Below are positions 19,039 to 27,199 of a DNA stretch of 64,000 nucleotides, in pieces. Both the position numbers and the translations under genes were made by a program. Under the pieces are notes generated by a model, which saw nothing but the letters and a program-made list of their open reading frames with translations, did not search any database and was not told the DNA's origin. Origin of the DNA: Pectobacterium polaris (GTDB lineage: Bacteria > Pseudomonadota > Gammaproteobacteria > Enterobacterales > Enterobacteriaceae); assembly GCF_002307355.1 (NCBI RefSeq), contig NZ_CP017481.1, forward strand, positions 992,001 to 1,056,000. Direction: 5' to 3'. Numbering within the stretch: the first letter of the stretch is position 1; each line of letters starts with the position of its first letter.

Positions 19039-20676
19039 GTGGCGACTTTTTTGCATCCTCATCAGAAACTCACTCTTTTTGCCTCATTGCTCCTTCTGGG
19101 TGGTGCGTTGGGCGCACAGGCTGCGAACGACGCACCGAAAATCGGCGGCACGCTGATTTATCTGGAGCAGCAGGCGCACACCAATCTCTATACGCCTGCG
19201 GGCGGGTTTTACCCGAACGGCGGCATCCTCAATCAGATTACCGATAAACTGACGTACCAGAATCCCGAAACGCTGGAGGTCGAGCCGTGGATTGCAGAAT
19301 CCTGGACCATTAACGCGGATAACACCGAATACACGTTCAAGATTCGTCCCGGCGTCAGCTTCTCTGACGGCACGCCGCTGGATGCCAACGCAGTAGCGAA
19401 AAACTTCGATACCTATGGCTTGGGGAACACGGCGCTTAACCAGCCGGTTTCCGAGGTCATCAATAACTACCTGCGCAGTGAAGTTATCGATCCGCTCACG
19501 GTGAAGTTTTACTTTAAGAAGCCGTCTCCGGGCTTCCTGCAAGGTACTGCGACCATCGGTTCCGGTCTGGTATCTCTCAGTACGCTGGAGCGCAATTTCA
19601 ATCAGTTAGGCAATGCTAAAAACATTATTGGCTCCGGCCCGTTCGTGGTGAGCAGCGAGAAACTGGGACGCGAACTGAAACTGACCGCCCGTAAGGATTA
19701 CAACTGGGCTCCGGTTAAATCGAAGCACCAGGGGCGCGCCTATCTGGACGGCATTACCTATCTGGTCACCCCAGAAGACAGCGTGCGCATTGGCGCATTG
19801 GTCTCGGGTCAGGCTGACTTCATTCGTCAGATTCAGGCCTATGATGAGAAGCGGGTACAGAGTCAGGGCTTCAATCTTTATGCCCCACCGACGCGCGGCG
19901 TCAATAACAGCGTGGTTTTCCGCCCAGATAACCCACTGGTCGCCGATATCCGCGTGCGCCAAGCGCTACTGCACGCCACCAACACTAAAGAGATCATCGA
20001 TACGTTGTTCTCTGGCAACTACCCGCAGGCTACGTCACCACTGGCTAAAACCGCCGCTGGCTATGTCGATCTCTCCAGCAAGCTCACGTTCGATCCCGCG
20101 CAGGCCAACAAACTGTTAGATGACGCAGGTTGGAAAACTGGTTCACAAGGATTGCGGCAAAAAGACGGCAAAACGCTGGAACTGACCGCTTATGAATCCC
20201 TGCCGCAGCCACAGAATAAAGAAACCTTACAGCTGGTTTCTCAACAGTGGGCAAAAGTCGGCGTGAAGCTGAACGTGCTGGCGGGCGATGCAGGCAGCAA
20301 GACCGTCGATAGCCTCGATCCGCTGAAAACCGGTGTGGCTCCTGCGATGGTAGGCCGTGCCGACCCGGATGTGCTGAAAAGCCAGTATTACCCGACGGTA
20401 CGTAACGTCCTGCTGCAAAAAGGCGGTTCCAGCGACAAAGTGAACACCTTTGTAGATTCACATCTGAATACGCTGCTGGATGGCATCGCGGCGGAAACCG
20501 CCCGCAACAAGCGGCTGGCGCTGGTTGGAGAGGTGCAGAGCTACCTGATCGATCAGGCCTACGTCATTCCTATTTTTGAAGAACCACAGGTGTTTGCGGG
20601 CGCACCCACCACAAAAGGCATCGCGTTTGAAGCCGTTGGTCGCCCCAGCTTCTACAACACCTGGCTGGATAAGTAA
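19039..20676 (+). CDS. ABC transporter substrate-binding protein, family 5 (SBP_bac_5)
   Basis: Periplasmic solute-binding protein of 545 residues with a cleavable signal peptide ending near GAQA/ANDA (residues 28-29). The body shows the cluster C (DppA/OppA-type) features ITDKLTYQNPETLEVEPWIA, EYTFKIRPGVSFSDGTPLDA and IRVRQALLHATN. The start is GTG 19039 with AGGG nine bases upstream. In context with a flavin monooxygenase it resembles, from memory, the KPN_01854-type family of binding proteins. The ligand is unknown; peptides, opines or small organosulfur/heterocyclic compounds are possible. It heads a six-gene operon. Confidence 0.88.
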   Translation: MATFLHPHQKLTLFASLLLLGGALGAQAANDAPKIGGTLIYLEQQAHTNLYTPAGGFYPNGGILNQITDKLTYQNPETLEVEPWIAESWTINADNTEYTFKIRPGVSFSDGTPLDANAVAKNFDTYGLGNTALNQPVSEVINNYLRSEVIDPLTVKFYFKKPSPGFLQGTATIGSGLVSLSTLERNFNQLGNAKNIIGSGPFVVSSEKLGRELKLTARKDYNWAPVKSKHQGRAYLDGITYLVTPEDSVRIGALVSGQADFIRQIQAYDEKRVQSQGFNLYAPPTRGVNNSVVFRPDNPLVADIRVRQALLHATNTKEIIDTLFSGNYPQATSPLAKTAAGYVDLSSKLTFDPAQANKLLDDAGWKTGSQGLRQKDGKTLELTAYESLPQPQNKETLQLVSQQWAKVGVKLNVLAGDAGSKTVDSLDPLKTGVAPAMVGRADPDVLKSQYYPTVRNVLLQKGGSSDKVNTFVDSHLNTLLDGIAAETARNKRLALVGEVQSYLIDQAYVIPIFEEPQVFAGAPTTKGIAFEAVGRPSFYNTWLDK

Positions 20677-20703
20677 CACAGAAGAAAGAAGGAGGAGGTC
20701 ATC

Positions 20704-21648
20704 ATGAACCGATATCTGGCATTGCGCATCGGTCAGGCACTGCTCGTCCTGTGGGCGGCATTTACCCTGTCTTTCATCCTGCTTCAGGCGATGCCGGGTG
20801 ATGCGGTACTGATCAAATTCCAAAACCCAGAGCTCGGCCTGAGCGCCGAGCAGATCGCGCAGCTACGGTTGTCCTACGGTGCCGATACACCGGTGCTCAC
20901 GCAATATTTTCATGCGATAGCCCAGATACTGCGTGGCGATCTCGGCCTCTCTCTTCAGGCTGGCGTGCCAGTCACCGAGCTGATTGCTGCAAATCTGCCG
21001 CCTACGCTGCTGCTCGCAGTGCTGGGTTTTATTGCTGCCGGCCTGCTGGCGTTTGCCCTCGCGTTCTTATCGACGCTAACGCCGTTCCAGTGGCTGCGAA
21101 CCGCGCTGCAATCATTGCCGTCGCTGTTTATTTCCGTGCCGACCTTCTGGCTGGGCATCGTGCTGATTCAGATTTTCTCTTTCCGTCTGGGGCTGATTCC
21201 GGTGATTAACCCCGGCGAGTGGGAAGGACTGATTTTGCCGGTTCTCACGCTGGCGCTGCCGATTTCTGCCCCGCTTGCTCAGGTGCTGATGCGCAGCATC
21301 GATCAGGTGCAAACCCAGCCGTTTGTTGCCGTCGCTCGAGCCAAAGGAGCTAGCCGCAGCGGCGTGCTCTGGCGACATATCGCCCGTAACGCGATGCTGC
21401 CCACGCTGACCATTGCCGGTTTGCTATTGGGTGAACTGATTGCAGGGGCACTGATTACCGAAACCGTGTTTGGCCGTAACGGGCTCGGCCAATTGACGCA
21501 GGAAGCCGTGAACTATCAGGACAGCAGCGTATTGCAGGCCATCGTGCTGATTTCTGCCGCCGCCTTTGTTGTCGTCAATCTGGCCGTCGATCTGCTCTAT
21601 CCCCTTCTCGATCCGCGCCTGAAAAGAACGCCAGGAGCCACGCTATGA
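20704..21648 (+). CDS. ABC transporter permease, DppB type
   Basis: Inner-membrane permease of 314 residues. It has the N-terminal MNRYLALRIGQALLVLWAAF segment and family hallmark LQAMPGDAV. The EAA-loop ARAKGASRSGVLWRHIARNAMLP couples to the ATPase. About six membrane segments are expected. A very strong Shine-Dalgarno (GGAGGAGG, 20691-20698) precedes ATG 20704. Its stop overlaps the next start (ATGA). Confidence 0.93.
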   Translation: MNRYLALRIGQALLVLWAAFTLSFILLQAMPGDAVLIKFQNPELGLSAEQIAQLRLSYGADTPVLTQYFHAIAQILRGDLGLSLQAGVPVTELIAANLPPTLLLAVLGFIAAGLLAFALAFLSTLTPFQWLRTALQSLPSLFISVPTFWLGIVLIQIFSFRLGLIPVINPGEWEGLILPVLTLALPISAPLAQVLMRSIDQVQTQPFVAVARAKGASRSGVLWRHIARNAMLPTLTIAGLLLGELIAGALITETVFGRNGLGQLTQEAVNYQDSSVLQAIVLISAAAFVVVNLAVDLLYPLLDPRLKRTPGATL

Positions 21649-22505
21649 CTACTGTATCGCTGGAAAAAATCACGTTTCCTCTTCTGCGCAAGCGACCGCT
21701 TCTGCGTCGCTACGCCTTTCAGCCGGGGCTGGCGCTGGCCTGGCTGGTCATGCTGACCGTCGCACTCTGGGCGCTGTTTCCCGGCTGGTTTACCGGCTAT
21801 AGCCCGACGGAAGGCATCGCAGGCGCACAGCGGCTGGCACCTGACGCCGACTACTGGCTCGGCACCGACCAACTGGGGCGCGATCTCTATGCACGCATCG
21901 TTTATGGCGCAGTACATTCACTTTCCGGTGCCGTTATTGCCGTCGGGCTGGGTCTGGTGCTCGGCAGCCTGTTCGGCCTATTGGCAGGCGCAGTCGGCGG
22001 CTGGCTGGATAGCGTCGTGATGCGCAGCATTGATGTGTTGCTAGCCATTCCCAGCCTGCTGCTGGCGCTAAGCGTCATCATTCTGTTGGGTTTCGGCACG
22101 GTTAACGCCGCTATTGCCGTGGGCGTCACCTCCGTCGCCAGTTTCACCCGACTGGTACGTTCAGAAGTATTGCGCGTGCGCCACAGCGACTATGTCGAAG
22201 CGGCCTATGGCAGCGGCGGCACCTTTTTCAGCGTGCTGTGGCGACACATTCTGCCGAACTCACTGACCACCGTTTTCGCCTTTGCCGCCCTGCAATTCGG
22301 CAGCGCGATTCTGGCTATTTCCACACTAAGTTTCCTCGGTTACGGCGCACCACCGCCCACGCCGGAATGGGGGCTGCTGATCGCCGAAGGCCGCAACTAC
22401 ATCGCAACCGCCTGGTGGCTAACCACCTTCCCCGGCCTGATTGTCGTACTCGTTGTGCTATCCGCTAACCGTATCAGCCAGTCGATCAGGAGGACGGAAC
22501 GATGA
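21645..22505 (+). CDS. ABC transporter permease, DppC type
   Basis: Second inner-membrane permease, 286 residues. The family pattern includes APDADYWLGTDQLGRDLYAR near residue 65, a periplasmic-entry hallmark of DppC/OppC proteins. The EAA loop is EAAYGSGGTFFSVLWRHILP, followed by FLGYGAPPPTPEWGLLIAEG. Overlaps of four bases with both neighbours (ATGA at each end) indicate translational coupling. Confidence 0.93.
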   Translation: MTTVSLEKITFPLLRKRPLLRRYAFQPGLALAWLVMLTVALWALFPGWFTGYSPTEGIAGAQRLAPDADYWLGTDQLGRDLYARIVYGAVHSLSGAVIAVGLGLVLGSLFGLLAGAVGGWLDSVVMRSIDVLLAIPSLLLALSVIILLGFGTVNAAIAVGVTSVASFTRLVRSEVLRVRHSDYVEAAYGSGGTFFSVLWRHILPNSLTTVFAFAALQFGSAILAISTLSFLGYGAPPPTPEWGLLIAEGRNYIATAWWLTTFPGLIVVLVVLSANRISQSIRRTER

Positions 22506-24190
22506 GCCTGTCAGCCAGCTTACAAACCAGCGCGGCCGTGCCCGTACTGGCTCTGGAGAATGTCACGATTGCCTATCGCAGCGATGACCGCGAGCAGACC
22601 GTGGTCGAAGGCGTCTCTTTCCATATTCAGCCCGGTGAAGTGGTAGCGCTGGTGGGGGAATCGGGTTCAGGGAAGACGACCACTGCGCAGGCCGTCATCG
22701 GTTTACTCGCCGAGAACGGTCGGTTAACGCGCGGTGCCATTCGGCTAAACGGTGTGGATATCAGCGGCTGGTCGCAAAAGCGATTGGATAGCGTGCGCGG
22801 TGCACAGATCAGCCTGATCCCGCAAGATCCCACTAGCTCCCTGAATCCGGTGCAAACCATCGGCGAGCAGGTGGACGAGATTCTGCGTATTCATCAGCGG
22901 GAAGATCGCCAGACAACCCGCCAGAAAACGCTGGCTCTGCTGGAACGCGTGGGACTAAACCAGCCGGATCTGCGGGCGAAGCAGTATCCGCACGAGCTGT
23001 CCGGCGGTATGAAACAGCGCGTCCTGATCGCGATTGCGATTGCGCTAAAACCCGCGCTGATTATTGCCGATGAGCCCACCAGTGCGCTGGACGTCACGGT
23101 GCAGAAACGTATTCTCGATCTGCTTGATGAACTGCGGCGCGAAAATGGCACGGCGGTGCTGTTCGTCACTCACGATCTGGGGGTAGCGGCCGAACGCGCC
23201 GATCGGCTGCTGGTTTTTCAGAACGGCTACATTCAGGAACAGGGCCCAACGCTTGAAGTGCTCAGCGCGCCCTCAAGCCACTATGCCCGCACGCTGCTGG
23301 CGAATGTTCCGTCGCTCAACTCCAACCCGCGACCACAGCGTGCCAATGCATCGGTTCCTGACATTATTGTCTCGGTTGAAAATCTGGTGCAGACCTTCCC
23401 TCTGTCGGGTCGTAAAGGGGAACATTTTCGGGCAGTGGATGACGTCTCTTTCAGTGTGGCGCGCGGCACAACACACGCCATTGTTGGCGAGTCCGGTTCC
23501 GGTAAAACCACCACGGCGCGTAGCCTGCTCGGGTTCCATCATCCTAGTGCGGGGCGCATTCTGATCGACGGCACCGACATCACGCATCTGAAAGGTGAAG
23601 CGCTGCGTCAGTTCCGGCAAAAAATCCAGTTGGTCTATCAAAACCCTTTTAGCTCGCTCGATCCGTCACAGCGTCTATACGACATCGTCGAAGAACCGCT
23701 GCGCAATTTTAATCGCCATACCGCCGCGCAGCGGGAACGAAAAATTCATGAGATGTTCGAGCGCGTTGCCCTGCCAGTCGCGCTGCTGTCACGCAAGCCG
23801 CGTGAACTGTCTGGCGGCCAACGCCAGCGTGTCGCCATCGCCCGCGCGCTGGTGCTGGAACCCCAGGTTCTGGTGCTGGACGAAGCCGTCTCGGCGCTGG
23901 ATGTCACCGTGCAGGCGCAGATTCTGCGTTTGCTGGCCGAGCTACAGGAATCACTCGGGCTAACGTACCTGTTCATCTCGCACGATTTAGCGGTGGTACG
24001 CCAAATCGCCGACACCGTTTCCGTGCTGTACCACGGCAAGCAGCTTGAATCCGGCCCGGTGGAGCAGATCTTCGCCCAGCCCGAACATCGCTACACCCGT
24101 GAACTCATCGAGGCTATCCCCGGGCAGCAACACCCGGCTTTTGCCCGCTCGCACCACGCTCACATTCACACTGAAACACATTCACTTTGA
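22502..24190 (+). CDS. ABC transporter dual ATPase (DppD-DppF type fusion)
   Basis: Cytoplasmic ATPase of 562 residues with two complete nucleotide-binding domains in one chain. The first Walker A is GESGSGKTTT at residues 52-61, with signature LSGGMKQRV and Walker B LIIADEPTSALD. The second Walker A is GESGSGKTTT near residue 328, with signature LSGGQRQRVAIARAL and LVLDEAVSALD. Two-domain fusions of this kind (as in GsiA or YejF) power family-5 importers. The start overlaps the permease stop by four bases. Confidence 0.94.
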   Translation: MSLSASLQTSAAVPVLALENVTIAYRSDDREQTVVEGVSFHIQPGEVVALVGESGSGKTTTAQAVIGLLAENGRLTRGAIRLNGVDISGWSQKRLDSVRGAQISLIPQDPTSSLNPVQTIGEQVDEILRIHQREDRQTTRQKTLALLERVGLNQPDLRAKQYPHELSGGMKQRVLIAIAIALKPALIIADEPTSALDVTVQKRILDLLDELRRENGTAVLFVTHDLGVAAERADRLLVFQNGYIQEQGPTLEVLSAPSSHYARTLLANVPSLNSNPRPQRANASVPDIIVSVENLVQTFPLSGRKGEHFRAVDDVSFSVARGTTHAIVGESGSGKTTTARSLLGFHHPSAGRILIDGTDITHLKGEALRQFRQKIQLVYQNPFSSLDPSQRLYDIVEEPLRNFNRHTAAQRERKIHEMFERVALPVALLSRKPRELSGGQRQRVAIARALVLEPQVLVLDEAVSALDVTVQAQILRLLAELQESLGLTYLFISHDLAVVRQIADTVSVLYHGKQLESGPVEQIFAQPEHRYTRELIEAIPGQQHPAFARSHHAHIHTETHSL

Positions 24191-24221
24191 AAAAAAGTCG
24201 CACGAAACCAAGGACTGTAGA

Positions 24222-25256
24222 ATGACAACGAAACGGCTGGGATTTTTCACGCGATTGCTGGATGACGTATCCGCCCAGCAGCGCTATCGGCTGGCGACGG
24301 AACAGATCGTCAAAGCCGAGCAATTAGGATTCGACAGCGCCTGGGTCGCGCAGCACCACTTTCATGCCGATGAAGGCGGATTGCCTTCACCGCTGGTGTT
24401 TCTGGCGCTGGTCGCCGCCCGTACTCAGCGCATCCAACTCGGTACCGGCGTGATTACGCTGCCGATGGAAGAACCGCTGCGCGTGGCGGAAGATACCGCC
24501 GTGCTCGACTTACTCAGCAACGGCAGGCTGGAAGTCGGTGTAGGTTCCGGCGGCACGCCGTCCTCATTTGCCGCCTTCGGTCACGACAGCGCACAGCGCG
24601 GGCAGATCCTCGGGCGCTATCTGGAAAAACTGCGCGCCGCGTGGCGGGGGGAAGCCTTGAGCGAGGACGGTAATCAGCTCTACCCTGCCGCGCCGCATTT
24701 GGATAAGCGCGTCTGGCAGGCCACGTTTTCTCTTGAAGGCGCAGAGCGAGCCGGTAAAGCAGGCGATGGCCTGATGCTCTCTCGCACCCAGCCACGCCCG
24801 GAACACTTCCCAGATGCCACGCTCGCCGATCTGCAAAATCCGATGATCGACGCCTATCTGGCTGCGCTGCCCGCTGGCGTCGCACCGCGCATCCTCAGCT
24901 CACGCAGCGTTTTCGTGGCTGACGATCGTCAAGTAGCGCTGAATCTGGCAGAGAAAGGGCTTAATCGTTCCGCCGCCCGTTCCGGCACGTTCCGCCCGAT
25001 CCCTCACGACTCGGTAGAGGCACTGATCGCCTCCTTCGATAGCCATGTTGGCACCGCGCAGGATGTCATCGCGTCACTGCGGGCAGACAGTTCGCTGGAG
25101 CGTGCGACCGATGTGACATTCCAGGTGCATTCCATCGATCCGCCGCATGAGTTGATTCTGCGTTCACTTGAACTGATAGCCACTCAGGTTGCCCCCGCTT
25201 TGGGCTGGAAGCCCGCCGTCAAACAGAAAAGCCCTATCGGGCAGGAGATTGCATGA
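24222..25256 (+). CDS. Luciferase-like FMN-dependent monooxygenase
   Basis: LLM-class flavin-dependent oxidoreductase of 344 residues with a TIM-barrel fold. Typical elements are AEQLGFDSAWVAQHHF, RIQLGTGVITLPMEEPLRVAEDTAVLD and GRLEVGVGSGG. The start at 24222 has AAGGA at 24210-24214. The open frame reaching back to 24045 overlaps the ATPase and was rejected. Family members oxidise small molecules with reduced FMN from a partner reductase; no reductase is encoded in this operon. The transporter linkage suggests its substrate is imported by the preceding ABC system. The stop overlaps the next start. Confidence 0.88.
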   Translation: MTTKRLGFFTRLLDDVSAQQRYRLATEQIVKAEQLGFDSAWVAQHHFHADEGGLPSPLVFLALVAARTQRIQLGTGVITLPMEEPLRVAEDTAVLDLLSNGRLEVGVGSGGTPSSFAAFGHDSAQRGQILGRYLEKLRAAWRGEALSEDGNQLYPAAPHLDKRVWQATFSLEGAERAGKAGDGLMLSRTQPRPEHFPDATLADLQNPMIDAYLAALPAGVAPRILSSRSVFVADDRQVALNLAEKGLNRSAARSGTFRPIPHDSVEALIASFDSHVGTAQDVIASLRADSSLERATDVTFQVHSIDPPHELILRSLELIATQVAPALGWKPAVKQKSPIGQEIA

Positions 25257-26386
25257 CGCACGCTAACACGTTACACACCCATGACGTACTGGATGCGCTG
25301 GCCGAAATCAGCCCGGATTCCGCCCTCGCCGCCGCCAGAAAAACCCGTGATGCGGCAACCCGCCACACCCAAGGCAGCTACGACGCGCTGTTTAACGCCG
25401 ACGCCGCAGACAGCGCGACATTACCGTTATCGCTGCGCTTCTGGTTTGCGACCAAAATCAGCGGCTGGCAGCAGGACGAGCAGCTACAGCATTTTTATGC
25501 CGAGCGACTGACGGACTTCCCGGAGCCCGCGCTGACACCCGCGCTACAGCTGGCGCTGGATCATGCCGAACGCCTGACGAAAACGCCCGTGCAAGCCTCG
25601 GCGTCCCACGTCAACGCGCTGGAGAAGGCGGGCTGGTCGGTAGACGACATCGTGACGCTGTCGCAGCTCATTGCATTTGTGAATTTTCAAAGCCGATTGC
25701 TACGCGGCTATCGCCTGATTGCCGGTCATCGCGTCAGCCAACCGCATTCGCAGGCTGCTGTCGCAGGTCAGTGGCATACCCAACCGCAGACGCACAGCGG
25801 CAAGTCTGCACCGCAGGCGTTTACTCAGGCAGAACTGGGATGGGAACCGTGGATCGCGCCCAAACCGCTGGCCGCCTTCAATGCGGATGAGCAGGCGGTT
25901 CTGGCACGCTTCGGCCACACGGATTCGGACTATTTCCGTCTGTTAGGGCGCAATCTCCCGGTGCTGGAACAGCGTACGCTGACGGATAAAGGGATTTTCT
26001 ATACCGCTGGCGGCCTGCCACGCAAAGAGCGCGAACTGATTGCCGCCGTCACCAGTAAGGTCAACGGCTGCATCTATTGCGCCTCGGTGCACGCGCGTAA
26101 AGCCAGCCAGCTCTCCAAACAGGACAGCGACGTACAACGGCTACTGGACGTCGTCCCCGGCGGGGATTTGAGCATCGGCCAAAGCCCGCGCTGGCAGGCG
26201 ATTATCGATTTTTCGGCACGCCTTTCCGCCACGCCCGCGCAGGTCAACGCAAACGACCTGAAGCTGCTGCAAGAACAGGGATTGGATACGCTAGAGATTG
26301 TCGATGTGGTGCAGTCCGCCGCCTTCTTCTCATGGGCCAACCGACTGATGCTCACGCTAGGTGAACCGTTCTGGCCGGAGCATTAA
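25253..26386 (+). CDS. Fused CMD-domain / AhpD-like alkylhydroperoxidase protein
   Basis: A 377-residue protein that appears to be a two-part fusion. Residues 1-180 form a helical domain of the CMD (carboxymuconolactone decarboxylase) type (FWFATKISGWQQDE, WSVDDIVTLSQLIAF). Residues 190-377 form an AhpD-like domain with the redox motif C273-I-Y-C276 followed by ASVH280. From memory the halves correspond to the Avi_7170 and Avi_7169 families, which travel with luciferase-like monooxygenases. Likely role: peroxide or hydroperoxide handling or catalysis alongside the flavin enzyme (inference). It is the last gene of the operon, ATGA-coupled to the monooxygenase. Confidence 0.8.
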   Translation: MTHANTLHTHDVLDALAEISPDSALAAARKTRDAATRHTQGSYDALFNADAADSATLPLSLRFWFATKISGWQQDEQLQHFYAERLTDFPEPALTPALQLALDHAERLTKTPVQASASHVNALEKAGWSVDDIVTLSQLIAFVNFQSRLLRGYRLIAGHRVSQPHSQAAVAGQWHTQPQTHSGKSAPQAFTQAELGWEPWIAPKPLAAFNADEQAVLARFGHTDSDYFRLLGRNLPVLEQRTLTDKGIFYTAGGLPRKERELIAAVTSKVNGCIYCASVHARKASQLSKQDSDVQRLLDVVPGGDLSIGQSPRWQAIIDFSARLSATPAQVNANDLKLLQEQGLDTLEIVDVVQSAAFFSWANRLMLTLGEPFWPEH

Positions 26387-26407
26387 ATCGATCTTGTGCG
26401 ATAGCAA

Positions 26408-26438
26408 ATCAGGCGACACCACATCTGCGTCGCCTGAT
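26408..26438 (+). terminator. Terminator of the ABC/monooxygenase operon
   Basis: The perfect inverted repeat ATCAGGCGAC/GTCGCCTGAT (26408-26417 and 26429-26438) is followed by a T-rich stretch. Confidence 0.75.
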
Positions 26439-26503
26439 GTGATTTATTTTCAGTGTCATAAATGAGCCAAATTAAGTAAAAATCAACAAATAAGTATTAC
26501 AGA

Positions 26504-26552
26504 TGGACATTAAGAAAATTCACGGACTATACTTAACCCATTAACGGGTTAA
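26504..26552 (+). promoter_or_regulatory. hipBST promoter and candidate HipB operator
   Basis: A -35 TGGACA (26504-26509) and -10 TATACT (26528-26533) are separated by 18 bp. The perfect palindrome TTAACCC-N6-GGGTTAA (26533-26552) starts at the last base of the -10 and covers the expected start point. Such placement is typical of toxin-antitoxin autorepression by the antitoxin. Confidence 0.65.
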
Positions 26553-26573
26553 ATTCAAAAGTAGAGTCCATTT

Positions 26574-26900
26574 ATGAACGCACCCACTACTGCACCAACA
26601 TTACTAAAGCTCGACGCCATTAGCGAAGCTATCGACGAGCTCCGGCACGAACTCGCGCGTAGCGATGCCTCCAGCAAAGAGGTTATGCTGGAAGATCACA
26701 TTCATTCGCTGGATGTATTTGGCATTCAGCTAAATACGCGACGTAAAGCGTTGGGCATCGAACTCACTACGCTAGAGCTACAGACAGGTGTATCCATCTC
26801 CACGTTAAAACGTTTATTCAACGATCCCTCTCAGGTGAAGTTTTCCACGGTTTATAGCGTTTGTTCCGCGTTAGGGATAAAGCTATGCGCCGTCAAGTAA
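26574..26900 (+). CDS. hipB: HipB-like antitoxin/repressor (XRE family)
   Basis: DNA-binding protein of 108 residues. An N-terminal helical stretch (1-45) precedes an XRE-type helix-turn-helix at about 50-100 (FGIQLNTRRKALGIELTTLE, then TGVSISTLKRLFNDPSQVKF). In hipBST operons HipB binds the operator and augments antitoxin function of HipS. It is the first gene of a three-gene operon, its 3' end overlapping the next start. The Shine-Dalgarno is weak. Confidence 0.85.
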   Translation: MNAPTTAPTLLKLDAISEAIDELRHELARSDASSKEVMLEDHIHSLDVFGIQLNTRRKALGIELTTLELQTGVSISTLKRLFNDPSQVKFSTVYSVCSALGIKLCAVK

Positions 26901-27199
26901 AGGTCTATCTTTACGGTGTCCACATCGGCCAGTTAAGTCAGGACGATGAAGGTTATCTGTTTGAATATAAAAAGTCCTACATCGGCCCGCCATTATCATT
27001 GAGCCTACCGATACAGACCGGCACATTTCACAGCAAAACATTACCGCCCTACTTTGCCTCGTTAGCTCCCGAAGGCTGGCTGCGGCGACAGTACAGCCAG
27101 CTTCAGCATCTGGATGAGAAGGATTTATTTGGCATCCTCATTCAAAATGGTAAGAACCTGATCGGTGCCGTGCAACTGATCGCGGAGGATAAGTCATGA
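26885..27199 (+). CDS. hipS: HipS-like antitoxin (free-standing HipA N-terminal subdomain)
   Basis: A 104-residue protein equivalent to the N-terminal subdomain 1 of HipA (VKVYLYGVHIGQLSQDDEGY, FEYKKSYIGPPLSLSLPIQ, LPPYFASLAPEGWLRRQYS). In two-gene hipBA systems this domain is fused to the kinase. As a separate small protein it defines the three-component hipBST class, where HipS is the neutralising antitoxin of HipT. ATG 26885 has AGGG eight bases upstream and overlaps the hipB stop by 16 bases. An in-frame alternative at 26861 would overlap more and looks like coding read-through. The stop overlaps hipT (ATGA). Confidence 0.87.
   Translation: MRRQVKVYLYGVHIGQLSQDDEGYLFEYKKSYIGPPLSLSLPIQTGTFHSKTLPPYFASLAPEGWLRRQYSQLQHLDEKDLFGILIQNGKNLIGAVQLIAEDKS

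Noticed and set aside
26861..27199. Longer HipS start at 26861
   Set aside because: The extra residues MFRVRDKA come from hipB coding sequence, and AGGG fits ATG 26885 better.
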